Notes: a model not told the origin generated them from the sequence alone. A stretch of DNA of 64,000 bases from Micromonospora sp. MA102 (GCF_025460765.1 NZ_JAMWEG010000003.1:604962-668961); one strand, 5' to 3'. Positions 12,455-22,665 are shown, counted from the stretch's first letter. Made by a program: numbers and translations.

Positions 12455-13573
12455 ATGCGTGACGTGGTCGAGATCGGGCTGGGCAAGACCGCGCAGCGCG
12501 GCTACCACCTTGACGAGATCGCCATCGTGCCGAGCCGCCGCACCCGGGACGTCGACGACGTCTCCACGGCGTGGCAGCTCGACGCCTACCAGTTCGGCAT
12601 CCCCTGCGTCGGGCACCCCTCCGACGCGACCATGAGCCCGGCCTCGGCGGTGCGGCTCGGCCAGCTCGGCGGCCTCGGCGTGCTCAACGTCGAGGGCCTC
12701 TGGACCCGCTACGAGAACCCGGCCAAGGTGCTGGAGGAGCTGTCCGGCCTGGGCGAGGACGCCCGGGCCACCAAGCGGCTCCAGGAGGTCTACGCGGAGC
12801 CGATCCGCCCCGACCTGATCGCCGAGCGAGTCCGCGAGCTGCGCGACGGCGGCGGCACGGTGGCCGTCCGGGTCTCCCCGCAGCACACCCTGGCGCTCGC
12901 CCCGGTGATCCTCGACGCCGGCGTGGACATCCTGGTCATCCAGGGCACCATCGTCTCCGCCGAGCACGTCTCCACCACCGACGAGCCGCTGAACCTCAAG
13001 GAGTTCATCGCCGACCTCGACCTGCCGGTCATCGTCGGCGGTTGCACCGACTACAAGACGGCGCTGCACCTGATGCGCACCGGCGCGGCCGGCGTGATCG
13101 TCGGCATCGGCGGCGACGACTGGTCCACCACCGAGTCGGTGCTCGGCATCCGGGTGCCGATGGCCACCGCGATCGCCGACGCCGCCGCGGCCCGCCGCGA
13201 CTACCTCGACGAGACCGGCGGCCGGTACGTGCACCTCATCGCCGACGGCGACATGCAGACCTCCGGCGACATCGCCAAGGCGCTGGGCTGCGGCGCGGAC
13301 GCCGTGATGCTCGGTGAGCCGCTGTCGCTCTGCGAGGAGGCCCCGGCCGGCGGCGCCTGGTGGCACTCGGCCGCCAGCCACCCGTCCCTGCCGCGCGGCG
13401 CGTTCGAGGTGGCCGGTGAGCCGCTCGGCTCGATGGAGAAGCTGCTGTTCGGCCCGGCCGACGAGCCGGACGGCCAGCTCAACCTCTTCGGCGGGCTGCG
13501 CCGCGCGATGGCCAAGTGCGGCTACCGCGACCTCAAGGAGTTCCAGAAGGTCGGCCTGGTCCTCGACCGCTGA
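12455..13573 (+). CDS. guaB3: GuaB3-family IMP dehydrogenase-like protein
   Basis: A 372-residue TIM-barrel relative of IMP dehydrogenase without CBS domains, ending in the family signature GYRDLKEFQKVGLVLDR. The segment equivalent to the catalytic-loop GPGxxCTT of GuaB reads GIGGDDWSTT (about residues 217-226), so the nucleophilic Cys is absent. Cyanobacterial GuaB3 has been reported as a GMP reductase, but that cannot be assumed here without the Cys. It is always paired with guaB in actinobacteria and probably has a regulatory or non-canonical role. A terminator hairpin follows. Confidence 0.9.
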   Translation: MRDVVEIGLGKTAQRGYHLDEIAIVPSRRTRDVDDVSTAWQLDAYQFGIPCVGHPSDATMSPASAVRLGQLGGLGVLNVEGLWTRYENPAKVLEELSGLGEDARATKRLQEVYAEPIRPDLIAERVRELRDGGGTVAVRVSPQHTLALAPVILDAGVDILVIQGTIVSAEHVSTTDEPLNLKEFIADLDLPVIVGGCTDYKTALHLMRTGAAGVIVGIGGDDWSTTESVLGIRVPMATAIADAAAARRDYLDETGGRYVHLIADGDMQTSGDIAKALGCGADAVMLGEPLSLCEEAPAGGAWWHSAASHPSLPRGAFEVAGEPLGSMEKLLFGPADEPDGQLNLFGGLRRAMAKCGYRDLKEFQKVGLVLDR

Positions 13574-13590
13574 CCGTGTGAGCGACCGGC

Positions 13591-13623
13591 GGCGCGGGTG
13601 GGCGATCCGGTCCCACCCGCGCC
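13591..13623 (+). terminator. guaB-guaB3 terminator hairpin
   Basis: A perfect 12-bp stem (13591-13602 with 13612-13623) has a nine-base loop, located 17 bases after the guaB3 stop. Confidence 0.7.
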
Positions 13624-13633
13624 GTCGCGCGTC

Positions 13634-13639
13634 TAGGCT
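13634..13639 (+). promoter_or_regulatory. -10 box of a leaderless promoter (first M1 peptidase)
   Basis: TAGGCT ends six bases before the ATG at 13646; no ribosome-binding site is seen. Confidence 0.6.
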
Positions 13640-13645
13640 CGGCGG

Positions 13646-15040
13646 ATGACGCGGGGCCGGCGGTGGGGCGCGGCGGTGCTCGCCGTCGCGGTGCTGGCCG
13701 GCGGCTGCACCGGGGACAACGACGGGCGGTTCCGCCCGGGCGCGGCGGACGCGGGCGACCCGTACGTGCCGGGGTCCGGCAACGGCGGCTACGACGTCGG
13801 GCACTACGCGCTGAAGGTCCGCTACGACCCGGCCGACGACCGCCTCGCCGGCGAGGCGGTCCTGACCGCCACCGCCACGATGGCGCTGTCCCGGTTCCAG
13901 CTCGACCTGGCCGGCCTGACCGTCGACCGGGTACGCGTCGACGGCGCCCCGGCGAAGCACCGGCGCGACGGGGCCGAACTGATCGTCACCCCGCCGCACG
14001 GCCTGCCGGCCGGGCAGCGGTTCACCGTCGAGGTGACGTACGGCGGGGTGCCGGAGCCACTGCCCAGCACCGAGCTGGGCGACGGCGGCTTCCAGGCCAC
14101 CGGGGACGGGGCGATCGCGCTGGGCCAGCCGGAGTCGGCGAGCACCTGGTACCCGGTCAACGACCACCCCTCCGACAAGGCCACCTACGAGATCGAGGTG
14201 ACCGTCCCGGCCGGGCTCGCCGCGCTGAGCAACGGGGTGCCGAAGGGGTCGGAGAGCAGCGGCGGCTGGACCACCTGGCGCTGGTCCGAGGGCGCGCCGA
14301 TGGCCAGTTACCTGTCCACCCTGGTGATCGGCGACTACCGGGTCCGGACCGGCACGCACGCCGGCAAGCCGATCGTCACCGCCGTCGCCGGCAAGCTGCC
14401 CGCCGACGGGCCGGCCGCCGCCTCGGTGGCCCGCACCGGCGAGATCGCCGACTTCCTGGCCGGCCGCTTCGGGCCGTACCCGTTCGACGCGTACGGCGGG
14501 ATCGTGGTGGCCGACGACCGGATCCGGTACGCGCTGGAGACCCAGTCCCGGCCGGTCTACGGGCCCGGCTTCTTCCGGGGTGCCGGCCCGAACACCGAGG
14601 TCGTCGCGCACGAGCTGGCCCACCAGTGGTTCGGCGACAGCGTCTCGGTGGCCCGGTGGAGCGACCTCTGGCTCAACGAGGGCTTCGCCACGTACGCGGA
14701 ATGGCTCTGGGCGGAGCACGACGGCGGGCGCACCGTCGAGCGGGCCTTCGCCGACCGCTACGCGGTCACCGACTGGAGCAGGCCCTCGGTGGACCCGGGC
14801 CGCGCCGCGATGTTCGGCGACGCGGTCTACCAGCGCGGCGCGCTGGCCGTGCACGCGCTGCGCCGCGCCGTCGGCGACGCGACGTTCTTCCGCGTCCTGC
14901 GCGGCTGGCTGGCCGAACGCCGGAACGGCACCGCCACCACCGCCGACTTCATCGGGTACGCCGAGCGGACCGCCGGGAAGCCCCTGCGGCCCCTCTTCGA
15001 CGCCTGGCTGATCGGGGCGAGCCGGCCGGCCCTGCCGTGA
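13646..15040 (+). CDS. M1-family zinc metallopeptidase, lipoprotein
   Basis: A 464-residue exported aminopeptidase-type protein. A lipoprotein signal ends in LAGGC with Cys21 as the lipid-bearing residue. After an N-terminal beta domain, the zinc site HELAH is at 322-326 and the third ligand Glu345 in WLNEGFATYAEW. It is shorter than full M1 aminopeptidases, ending soon after the thermolysin-like domain. It probably trims peptides at the outer membrane face. Its paralogue follows directly, and the pair interrupts the guaB-guaA neighbourhood. Confidence 0.9.
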   Translation: MTRGRRWGAAVLAVAVLAGGCTGDNDGRFRPGAADAGDPYVPGSGNGGYDVGHYALKVRYDPADDRLAGEAVLTATATMALSRFQLDLAGLTVDRVRVDGAPAKHRRDGAELIVTPPHGLPAGQRFTVEVTYGGVPEPLPSTELGDGGFQATGDGAIALGQPESASTWYPVNDHPSDKATYEIEVTVPAGLAALSNGVPKGSESSGGWTTWRWSEGAPMASYLSTLVIGDYRVRTGTHAGKPIVTAVAGKLPADGPAAASVARTGEIADFLAGRFGPYPFDAYGGIVVADDRIRYALETQSRPVYGPGFFRGAGPNTEVVAHELAHQWFGDSVSVARWSDLWLNEGFATYAEWLWAEHDGGRTVERAFADRYAVTDWSRPSVDPGRAAMFGDAVYQRGALAVHALRRAVGDATFFRVLRGWLAERRNGTATTADFIGYAERTAGKPLRPLFDAWLIGASRPALP

Positions 15041-15062
15041 CGCGGACGTGATCGATCCTGGG

Positions 15063-15068
15063 TAGGCT
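15063..15068 (+). promoter_or_regulatory. Probable -10 box for the second M1 peptidase
   Basis: TAGGCT lies 61 bases before the ATG at 15130, giving a leader of about 55 nt with a GGGAGGG ribosome site. The tandem copies therefore have separate promoters, one leaderless and one led. Confidence 0.45.
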
Positions 15069-15129
15069 GCCGCGGGCGGAGCGGCCCGGGCAGGGCCGCG
15101 ACGGTTCTGTTCCGGGAGGGATCGAGGCG

Positions 15130-16587
15130 ATGGCGCGGCGCGGCGGACGACGACGGCTCGGGCTGCTGCTCTGTGGAGGGTTGCTGCTCGCCGGCTGCGG
15201 TGCGACCGAACCGGACCGGGCGACGCCGGACCCCACCTCGCCCAGCCCGACGGCCGAGCGCAGCTTCGCCCCCGGCGCGCCGGGCGCCGGCGACCCCTAC
15301 TTCCCGAGCTACGGCAACGGCGGCTACGACGTGGCCCACTACACGGTGCAGGTGCGCTACGACCCGGCGACCGACAGGCTCACCGGCACCACCACGCTGC
15401 GGGCCACGGCGACCGCCAACCTGTCGGCGTTCAACCTGGACCTGGCCGGGCTGACGGTGCGGTCGGTCAGCGTGGACGGGGCGAAGGCCGGCCACAGCCG
15501 CACCGGCGACGAGCTGGTCGTCACCCCGGCCACCGGCCTCACCTCGGGCAACGGCTTCGTCGCCGAGGTCCGGTACGACGGCCAGCCGGCCGCGCTGGAG
15601 AACGACGTGCTCGGCGAGGGCGGCTGGCTGCACACCGCCGACGGGGCGATCGCACTCGGCCAGCCGGAGTCGGCGAGCACCTGGTACCCGGTCAACGACC
15701 ACCCCTCCGACAAGGCCACCTACGACTTCGAGATCACCGTGCCGAAGGGGCTCACCGCGGTCAGCAACGGGGTCCCGAAGGGGCGGAGCACCAAGGGCGA
15801 CTGGACCACCTGGCGCTGGTCCGAGGGCGCCCCGATGGCCAGCTACCTGACCACGGTGGCGATCGGGAAGTTCCGGATCACCACCGGCGAGCACAAGGGA
15901 CGGCCGGTGTACAGCGCGGTCACCAAGCAGGTGGCCGAGGGCGCGCCCGACCGGTCGATCGCGCGGACCGTCGAGGTGGCCGACTACCTGGAGAGCATCT
16001 TCGGGCCGTACCCGTTCGAGGCGTACGGCGGCGTGGTGGTCGCCGACGACCGGATCCGGTACGCGCTGGAGACGCAGGGCCGGCCGGTCTACTCGGCCGG
16101 GTTCTTCCGGCAGGGCGACAACACCGGCGTGGTCGCGCACGAGCTGGCCCACCAGTGGTACGGCGACAGCGTCTCCGTCCAGCGCTGGCAGGACATCTGG
16201 CTCAACGAGGGCATGGCCACGTACGCCGAGTGGCTGTGGGCCGAGCACGCCGGGGAGTCCACCGTCCAGCACACCTTCGAGCAGAAGTACGCGACCGCGT
16301 CGAGCCAGGTCTGGCGTACGCCGCCGGGCCGGCCGGGGGTGGCGAACCTGTTCGGCCGGTCGGTCTACGAGCGGGGCGGGATGGCCGTGCACGCGCTGCG
16401 GGTGGCGATCGGCGACAGTGCTTTCTTCACCGTCCTGCGCACCTGGGCGGCGGAGAAGAAGCACGGCAACGCCACCACCGAGGAGTTCGTGGCGCTCGCC
16501 GAGCGGGTCTCTGGCAAGAAGCTCGGCAAGCTCTTCGACGCCTGGCTCTACGGCACCGAACGCCCGCCGGCCCCGAAGCCGCTGTGA
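15130..16587 (+). CDS. M1-family zinc metallopeptidase, lipoprotein (tandem paralogue)
   Basis: A 485-residue paralogue of the preceding gene with the same architecture: a lipobox ending in LLAGC (Cys23), a beta domain, zinc site HELAH at 337-341 and Glu360. Long runs are identical between the copies (for example the YPVNDHPSDKATY region), so this is a tandem duplication. Both copies keep all catalytic residues. The Thr/Pro/Ser-rich spacer after the lipid anchor is longer in this copy. It converges with the LCP gene, with one base between the stop codons. Confidence 0.9.
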   Translation: MARRGGRRRLGLLLCGGLLLAGCGATEPDRATPDPTSPSPTAERSFAPGAPGAGDPYFPSYGNGGYDVAHYTVQVRYDPATDRLTGTTTLRATATANLSAFNLDLAGLTVRSVSVDGAKAGHSRTGDELVVTPATGLTSGNGFVAEVRYDGQPAALENDVLGEGGWLHTADGAIALGQPESASTWYPVNDHPSDKATYDFEITVPKGLTAVSNGVPKGRSTKGDWTTWRWSEGAPMASYLTTVAIGKFRITTGEHKGRPVYSAVTKQVAEGAPDRSIARTVEVADYLESIFGPYPFEAYGGVVVADDRIRYALETQGRPVYSAGFFRQGDNTGVVAHELAHQWYGDSVSVQRWQDIWLNEGMATYAEWLWAEHAGESTVQHTFEQKYATASSQVWRTPPGRPGVANLFGRSVYERGGMAVHALRVAIGDSAFFTVLRTWAAEKKHGNATTEEFVALAERVSGKKLGKLFDAWLYGTERPPAPKPL

Positions 16588-16588
16588 A

Positions 16589-17701
16589 TCAGCTCTTCAC
16601 CCGCAGCGAGGGGTGCGCGGCCAGGTAGGCGTCGGCGCTGCCGCCGCGCAGGGCGACGAGGAACTGGCGGCCCGTCGGGCGCAGCTGCTCGCCCCGGTAG
16701 GACGCGCCGCTGCCCACGCCTTCGCCGGGGAGGCCGACCAGGACGAACTTCTCCGCCGGCAGGCCACCCAGGGCGTACGCGAAGTCGACCAGCCGGCGGC
16801 CGCCGCCGACGTACACCAGGGTCTTGCCCAGCGCGCCGGCCACCTGCTCGACCCGGTCCGGGTCGCGGGCCACCCCCTGGTCGAGGATCTTCCGGGCCAG
16901 CGCCCGGATGAGCTGCTGCTGGTGCCGCTGCCGGGTGTAGTCGCCGCCGGCCGTGTAGCGCTGGCGGGCGTAGTCGAGGGCCTGCCAGCCGGTCAGGTGC
17001 CGGTTGCCCGGCTGGTAGACCATCTGCGGCCCGGTGTAGGTGCTGCCGGTCCGGTCCCGGTAGCGCCCGTCGGGCCGGCGGTGGATCGAGGCGACCCGCT
17101 GGTCGACGTAGAGGTCCACGCCGCCGAGGGTGTCGACCAGCTTGTCGAACCCGCCGAAGGTGATCACCGCGCCGGCGTCGATGCGCAGCCCGGTGTACCG
17201 GCTGACCGTCGTGCGCAGCAGCTCGTACCCCTGGGCCGTGCTGGGGTGCTTCTTGTCGGCGGGGACCCGGCTGCCGTAGCTCATCGCGTGGGTGAGCTTG
17301 GTCCGGCCGCCCGGGTAGCCGGCCTTCGGGTAGGCCGGGATGTCGACCACCAGGTCGCGGGGGAGCGAGAAGAGGTACGCGCGGCCCAGCCCGGCCGGCA
17401 CGTGCAGCACCAGCACGGCGTCGGCGTGCGGTTCCCAGCCCGGCACGCTGACCCGGGTGTCCACGCCGACCAGCAGGAGGTTGAGTGGCCCCTTGAGGTC
17501 GGCGCCGGGCGGCGGGGTGGGGCTGGAGGTCACCGGGGCCGGGGTGGTCGGGGCGGCGGTGGACGGGCTCGGCGTGCCCGGCCCGGCGACCGGGCCCGGC
17601 GACGGGCGGGAGACCAGCCGGGTGGTCACCACCGCGCCGGCGGCGACCAGCATCACGGCCACCAGGGCGGCCAGCCCCAGCAGCAACCGTCGACGCGTCA
17701 T
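16589..17701 (-). CDS. LytR-CpsA-Psr (LCP) family cell-wall ligase
   Basis: A 370-residue protein with an N-terminal membrane anchor (about residues 5-28), a Pro/Thr-rich spacer and a single LCP domain. LCP enzymes transfer lipid-linked glycopolymers to peptidoglycan outside the membrane. Family features seen are LLLVGVDTR, FSLPRDL, and YARQRY followed by DYTRQRHQQQL. The start is ATG 17701 with GGAAGGAG upstream; the frame stays open further but without coding signature. No C-terminal LytR_C domain is present. Confidence 0.88.
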   Translation of the reverse strand: MTRRRLLLGLAALVAVMLVAAGAVVTTRLVSRPSPGPVAGPGTPSPSTAAPTTPAPVTSSPTPPPGADLKGPLNLLLVGVDTRVSVPGWEPHADAVLVLHVPAGLGRAYLFSLPRDLVVDIPAYPKAGYPGGRTKLTHAMSYGSRVPADKKHPSTAQGYELLRTTVSRYTGLRIDAGAVITFGGFDKLVDTLGGVDLYVDQRVASIHRRPDGRYRDRTGSTYTGPQMVYQPGNRHLTGWQALDYARQRYTAGGDYTRQRHQQQLIRALARKILDQGVARDPDRVEQVAGALGKTLVYVGGGRRLVDFAYALGGLPAEKFVLVGLPGEGVGSGASYRGEQLRPTGRQFLVALRGGSADAYLAAHPSLRVKS

Positions 17702-17823
17702 CGTGGTCTCCTTCCCCGTCTTCCATTCGACGCGCGACGGAGGGCCGTCGGTTGCCCGGGCGGGAATCCCGTGTGATCGAGCGCTCTGCATGATCTGCGA
17801 AAAACTCTCGCTGGCGCTATAGC

Positions 17824-17835
17824 TACCGGTCGGTA
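17824..17835. promoter_or_regulatory. Candidate TetR-type operator
   Basis: TACCG (17824-17828) and CGGTA (17831-17835) are perfect inverted arms around GT, 12 bases upstream of the GMC oxidoreductase ATG. Short TACCG-N-CGGTA palindromes are typical of TetR-family targets. No TetR gene is adjacent. Confidence 0.4.
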
Positions 17836-17846
17836 ATGATGCGTGC

Positions 17847-19544
17847 ATGCGGTACGACGTGGTCGTCATCGGGTCGGGTTTCGGCGGCAGCGTCACCGCG
17901 CTGCGGCTGGCCGAGAAGGGTTACACCGTCGGGGTCCTGGAGGCCGGCCGGCGCTTCGCCGACGACGAGTTCCCCCGCACCTCCTGGCAGGCGAGCCGCT
18001 TCCTGTGGGCCCCGAAGCTCGGCTGCTACGGCCTCCAGCGGATCACCCTGCTCCGCTCCGCCGACCGGAAGGCCGGCGGCGGGGTGCTGGTGCTCGCCGG
18101 CGCCGGCGTGGGTGGCGGCTCGCTGGTCTACGCGAACACGCTCTACGAGCCGCTCGACGCCTTCTACGCCGACCCGCAGTGGCGGGACATCACCGACTGG
18201 CGCGACGAACTGGCCCGCCACTACGACCAGGCGAAGCGGATGCTCGGCGTCACCACGTACCCGCTGCACACCGGGGCGGACCGGGCCATGCGGGCGGTGG
18301 CCGAGCGGATGGGGGTGGGGCACACGTTCCACTCGACGCCGGTGGGCGTGCACATCGGCCGCCCCGGCGAGCGCGTGCCCGACCCGTACTTCGGCGGGGT
18401 GGGGCCGGACCGGACGGGGTGCAGCCACTGCGGCTCGTGCATGACCGGCTGCCGGCACGGCGCGAAGAACACCCTGGTCAAGAACTACCTCTGGCTGGCC
18501 GAGCGGCTCGGCGCGCAGGTCCACCCGCTGACCACCGTGACGGCGGTACGCCCCGCCGCGGGGGGCGGCTACGCCGTGCACACCGAGCGCACCGGCGCCT
18601 GGGTGCGCAAGCGCCGCCAGGTGATCCACGCCGACCAGGTGGTCTTCGCCGCCGGCGCGCTGGGCACCCAGCGGCTGCTGCACGAGATGAAGGCGACCGG
18701 GGCGCTGCCCCACCTGTCACCCCGGCTCGGCGAGCTGACCCGCACCAACTCGGAGGCCATCCTCGGGGCGTCGGTCGGGCCCGGCCAGGCCCGGCGGCGC
18801 GGCCTGGACTTCACCGAGGGGGTGGCGATCACCAGCTCGTTCCACCCCGACCCGCAGACCCACATCGAGCCGGTCCGCTACGGCAAGGGCTCCAACGCCA
18901 TGGGGCTGCTCCAGTCGCTGCTGGTCGACGGGGGCCCGCACCGGATCCGGCGCTGGCTGGGCAGCATCGTCCGGCAGCCCGGCCTGGCCGCCCGGATGCT
19001 CTCGGTGCGCGGCTGGTCCGAGCGCACCGTCATCGCGCTGGTCATGCAGTCGGTCGACAACTCGCTCACCACCCGCTACCGGCGCGGCCGGTTCGGCCGC
19101 CGGCTGGTCTCCGGCCCGGGGCACGGCGCGCCCAACCCGACCTGGATCCCGGCCGGCAACGAGGCGGTCCGGCTGCTGGCCGAGGAGATCGACGGGACGC
19201 CGGGCGGGGCGGTCACCGAGCCGTTCAACATCCCGATGACCGCGCACATCCTGGGCGGCGCGGTGATCGGCGACAGCCCGGAGCGCGGGGTGATCGACCC
19301 GTACCACCGGGTGCACGGCCACCCGGGGCTGCACGTGGTGGACGGCGCGGCGGTCTCGGCGAACCTCGGCGTGAACCCGTCGCTGACCATCACGGCGCAG
19401 GCCGAGCGGGCCATGTCGTTCTGGCCCAACAAGGGGGACGAGGACCCCCGACCGCCGCTCGGCGCGCCCTACCGCCGGCTCGCCCCGGTGGCCCCGGAGC
19501 AGCCCGCTGTCCCGGCGCACGCGCCCGCCGCGCTGCGTCCCTGA
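17847..19544 (+). CDS. GMC-family FAD oxidoreductase (ChoD-like)
   Basis: A 565-residue FAD enzyme with GSGFGG at 8-13 and the C-terminal GMC signature region (HPGLHVVDGAAVS, then GVNPSLT). By position between guaB3 and guaA and by architecture it corresponds to the actinobacterial gene annotated choD (putative cholesterol oxidase), although that activity is doubtful for the family. A four-Cys cluster, Cys192-x2-Cys195-x2-Cys198-x3-Cys202 (CSHCGSCMTGC), looks like a metal or Fe-S site. It is a single gene with a candidate TetR operator at its promoter. Confidence 0.82.
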   Translation: MRYDVVVIGSGFGGSVTALRLAEKGYTVGVLEAGRRFADDEFPRTSWQASRFLWAPKLGCYGLQRITLLRSADRKAGGGVLVLAGAGVGGGSLVYANTLYEPLDAFYADPQWRDITDWRDELARHYDQAKRMLGVTTYPLHTGADRAMRAVAERMGVGHTFHSTPVGVHIGRPGERVPDPYFGGVGPDRTGCSHCGSCMTGCRHGAKNTLVKNYLWLAERLGAQVHPLTTVTAVRPAAGGGYAVHTERTGAWVRKRRQVIHADQVVFAAGALGTQRLLHEMKATGALPHLSPRLGELTRTNSEAILGASVGPGQARRRGLDFTEGVAITSSFHPDPQTHIEPVRYGKGSNAMGLLQSLLVDGGPHRIRRWLGSIVRQPGLAARMLSVRGWSERTVIALVMQSVDNSLTTRYRRGRFGRRLVSGPGHGAPNPTWIPAGNEAVRLLAEEIDGTPGGAVTEPFNIPMTAHILGGAVIGDSPERGVIDPYHRVHGHPGLHVVDGAAVSANLGVNPSLTITAQAERAMSFWPNKGDEDPRPPLGAPYRRLAPVAPEQPAVPAHAPAALRP

Positions 19545-19599
19545 GCGGACGCGGCGCGCGACACACCGGGGCGCGGCTCGCTCCGGCGGTGACTGTCGG

Positions 19600-19605
19600 T
19601 AGGGT
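19600..19605 (+). promoter_or_regulatory. -10 box of a leaderless promoter (guaA)
   Basis: TAGGGT ends eight bases before the guaA ATG at 19614; no Shine-Dalgarno sequence is visible. Confidence 0.55.
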
Positions 19606-19613
19606 TGCTGCAC

Positions 19614-21167
<1,554 letters not shown>

Positions 21168-21174
21168 CGCCGGC

Positions 21175-21573
21175 TCAGGCCGCGGGCGGCGCCGGCGGCT
21201 GAGGCGCCGGCCGGGGCGACGGCTCGGGCGTGCCCGGCGCCGCGTACGGGTCCGGGGTCGTCGGCGGGGCCGGCGCCGCGTACGGGCCCGGGGTCGTCGG
21301 CGGGACCGGCGGCCAGCCGGGCGCGGTGCCCGGGGGATGCGGCCACGCGGGCGCGCCCGCCGGCTCCTCGGGCATCAGGAACCACATGATCGGGTACGCC
21401 AGCGCGGCGATCCCGCCGGTGAGCAGGGTGGCGACCGCGAAGGCCACCCGCACGAGGGTGGGGTCGACGGCGAAGTAGCGGCCGAGGCCGCTGGCCACGC
21501 CGGCGAGCATCCGGTCGGTGACCGGCCGGCGGAGCTGCTTGTACGGGGCCTGGGAGGGGTTCGTGGAGGTCAT
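21175..21573 (-). CDS. Small PspC-domain membrane protein
   Basis: A 132-residue protein with a PspC domain at about residues 12-70 (RMLAGVASGLGRYFAVDPTLVRV and two membrane segments ending in the MWFLMPEE edge) and a Pro-rich cytosolic tail with a repeated PYAAP motif. PspC proteins sense or modulate envelope stress. The start is ATG 21573. Its stop is seven bases from that of guaA. It is the first of three PspC genes in the window. Confidence 0.85.
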   Translation of the reverse strand: MTSTNPSQAPYKQLRRPVTDRMLAGVASGLGRYFAVDPTLVRVAFAVATLLTGGIAALAYPIMWFLMPEEPAGAPAWPHPPGTAPGWPPVPPTTPGPYAAPAPPTTPDPYAAPGTPEPSPRPAPQPPAPPAA

Positions 21574-21656
21574 GTCTCCACGGTCCCCCGCGGTCCGGCG
21601 GGCGACCTCGGTGACCGCCCGGACTCCTACCCTGACGCGTCCCTGAGGCACCAGCG

Positions 21657-21678
21657 AAGAGTCAGGAATCTGACTCTT
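21657..21678. promoter_or_regulatory. Perfect inverted repeat, probable operator of the first NUDIX gene
   Basis: AAGAGTCAG (21657-21665) and CTGACTCTT (21670-21678) are perfect 9-bp arms around GAAT, 39 bases before the NUDIX start. The AT-rich palindrome stands out strongly in this GC-rich sequence. It lies in the expected promoter region. Confidence 0.55.
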
Positions 21679-21717
21679 TTCGATGCGGGTAACCGCAGCC
21701 GGGGAGAATTTGCTCCC

Positions 21718-22665
21718 GTGACCACCTTGCTGGAGCCGCTCCGCAGGATCGCGGCATACGCAGTTTGTGCAGATTCAGACGGCCGAGTGTTGCTGGTCCG
21801 CGCATCGGAGCGCTCCGGCACCCCCGGCACGTGGTCGCTGCCCGGCGGGGCGGTCGACCACGGTGAGGACCCCAAGCACACCGTCGTCCGGGAGACCGCC
21901 GCCGAGACCGGCCTCTCGGTCGCCGTCGCCGCCCTCCAGGACGTCCTCGCCGACATGCGGGCGCTCCCCGAGCGCGGCATCACGATCCACACCGACCGGC
22001 TGCTCTACACGGTCTCGCTGCGGGGCGGGACGCTCGCCGACCGGGTCGACCGCCCCACCGACCTGGCCCGCTGGTTCACCCTCGACGAGGCCCGGGAGCT
22101 GCCGCTGCGCTCGTTCGCGGCGCGCGCCCTGGGCCTGCCCACCTCCACCGACGACATCGTGCCGGAGGAGGTGCCCGAGTTCCCCTCGTTCTACGCCGTC
22201 CCCGGTCCCGACGGGCTGCACCGGGCGCAGCGCTTCGCCGCGTACGCCGTGGTGACCGACCCGGAGGAGCGGGTGCTGCTCACCCGGGTCTCCGACGGCT
22301 ACCCGGGCGCCGGCTGCTGGCACCTGCCCGGCGGCGGCACCGACTACGGCGAGCAGCCGGGCGCCGCGCTGATCCGGGAGCTGGTGGAGGAGACCGGGCA
22401 GACCGGCCGCCTGGTCGAGCTGCTCGGGGTGGCCAGCCACCGGGACGCCGCCTCGCTCGGCCCGGAGGGCTACCCGATCGACTGGCACGGCGTGCGCGCC
22501 TTCTACCGGGTGGTCGTCGACCAGCCCGCCCCGCCCACCGTGGCCGACGTCGGCGGCTCCACCTGCGAGGCCCGCTGGTTCCGCCGCGAGGAACTGGGCG
22601 CCCTCCCCACCGACCGCCTCACCGAGGTGACGGCCGAAGCGGTCCACGCCGCCCACCTCATCTGA
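21718..22665 (+). CDS. Double-NUDIX hydrolase
   Basis: A 315-residue protein made of two fused NUDIX domains. The first box (GGAVDHGEDPKHTVVRE, then TAAETGL) has Ala where the first of the paired metal-binding Glu residues should be. The second box (GGGTDYGEQPGAALIRE, then LVEETGQ) has the RE and EE residues. NUDIX enzymes hydrolyse nucleoside diphosphates linked to another group; the substrate is unknown. The start is GTG 21718. Its paralogue lies 161 bases downstream across a palindromic repeat. Confidence 0.85.
   Translation: MTTLLEPLRRIAAYAVCADSDGRVLLVRASERSGTPGTWSLPGGAVDHGEDPKHTVVRETAAETGLSVAVAALQDVLADMRALPERGITIHTDRLLYTVSLRGGTLADRVDRPTDLARWFTLDEARELPLRSFAARALGLPTSTDDIVPEEVPEFPSFYAVPGPDGLHRAQRFAAYAVVTDPEERVLLTRVSDGYPGAGCWHLPGGGTDYGEQPGAALIRELVEETGQTGRLVELLGVASHRDAASLGPEGYPIDWHGVRAFYRVVVDQPAPPTVADVGGSTCEARWFRREELGALPTDRLTEVTAEAVHAAHLI

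Noticed and set aside
15130..16587. The second M1 gene as a decayed pseudogene copy
   Set aside because: The frame is intact and all zinc ligands and the lipobox are present.
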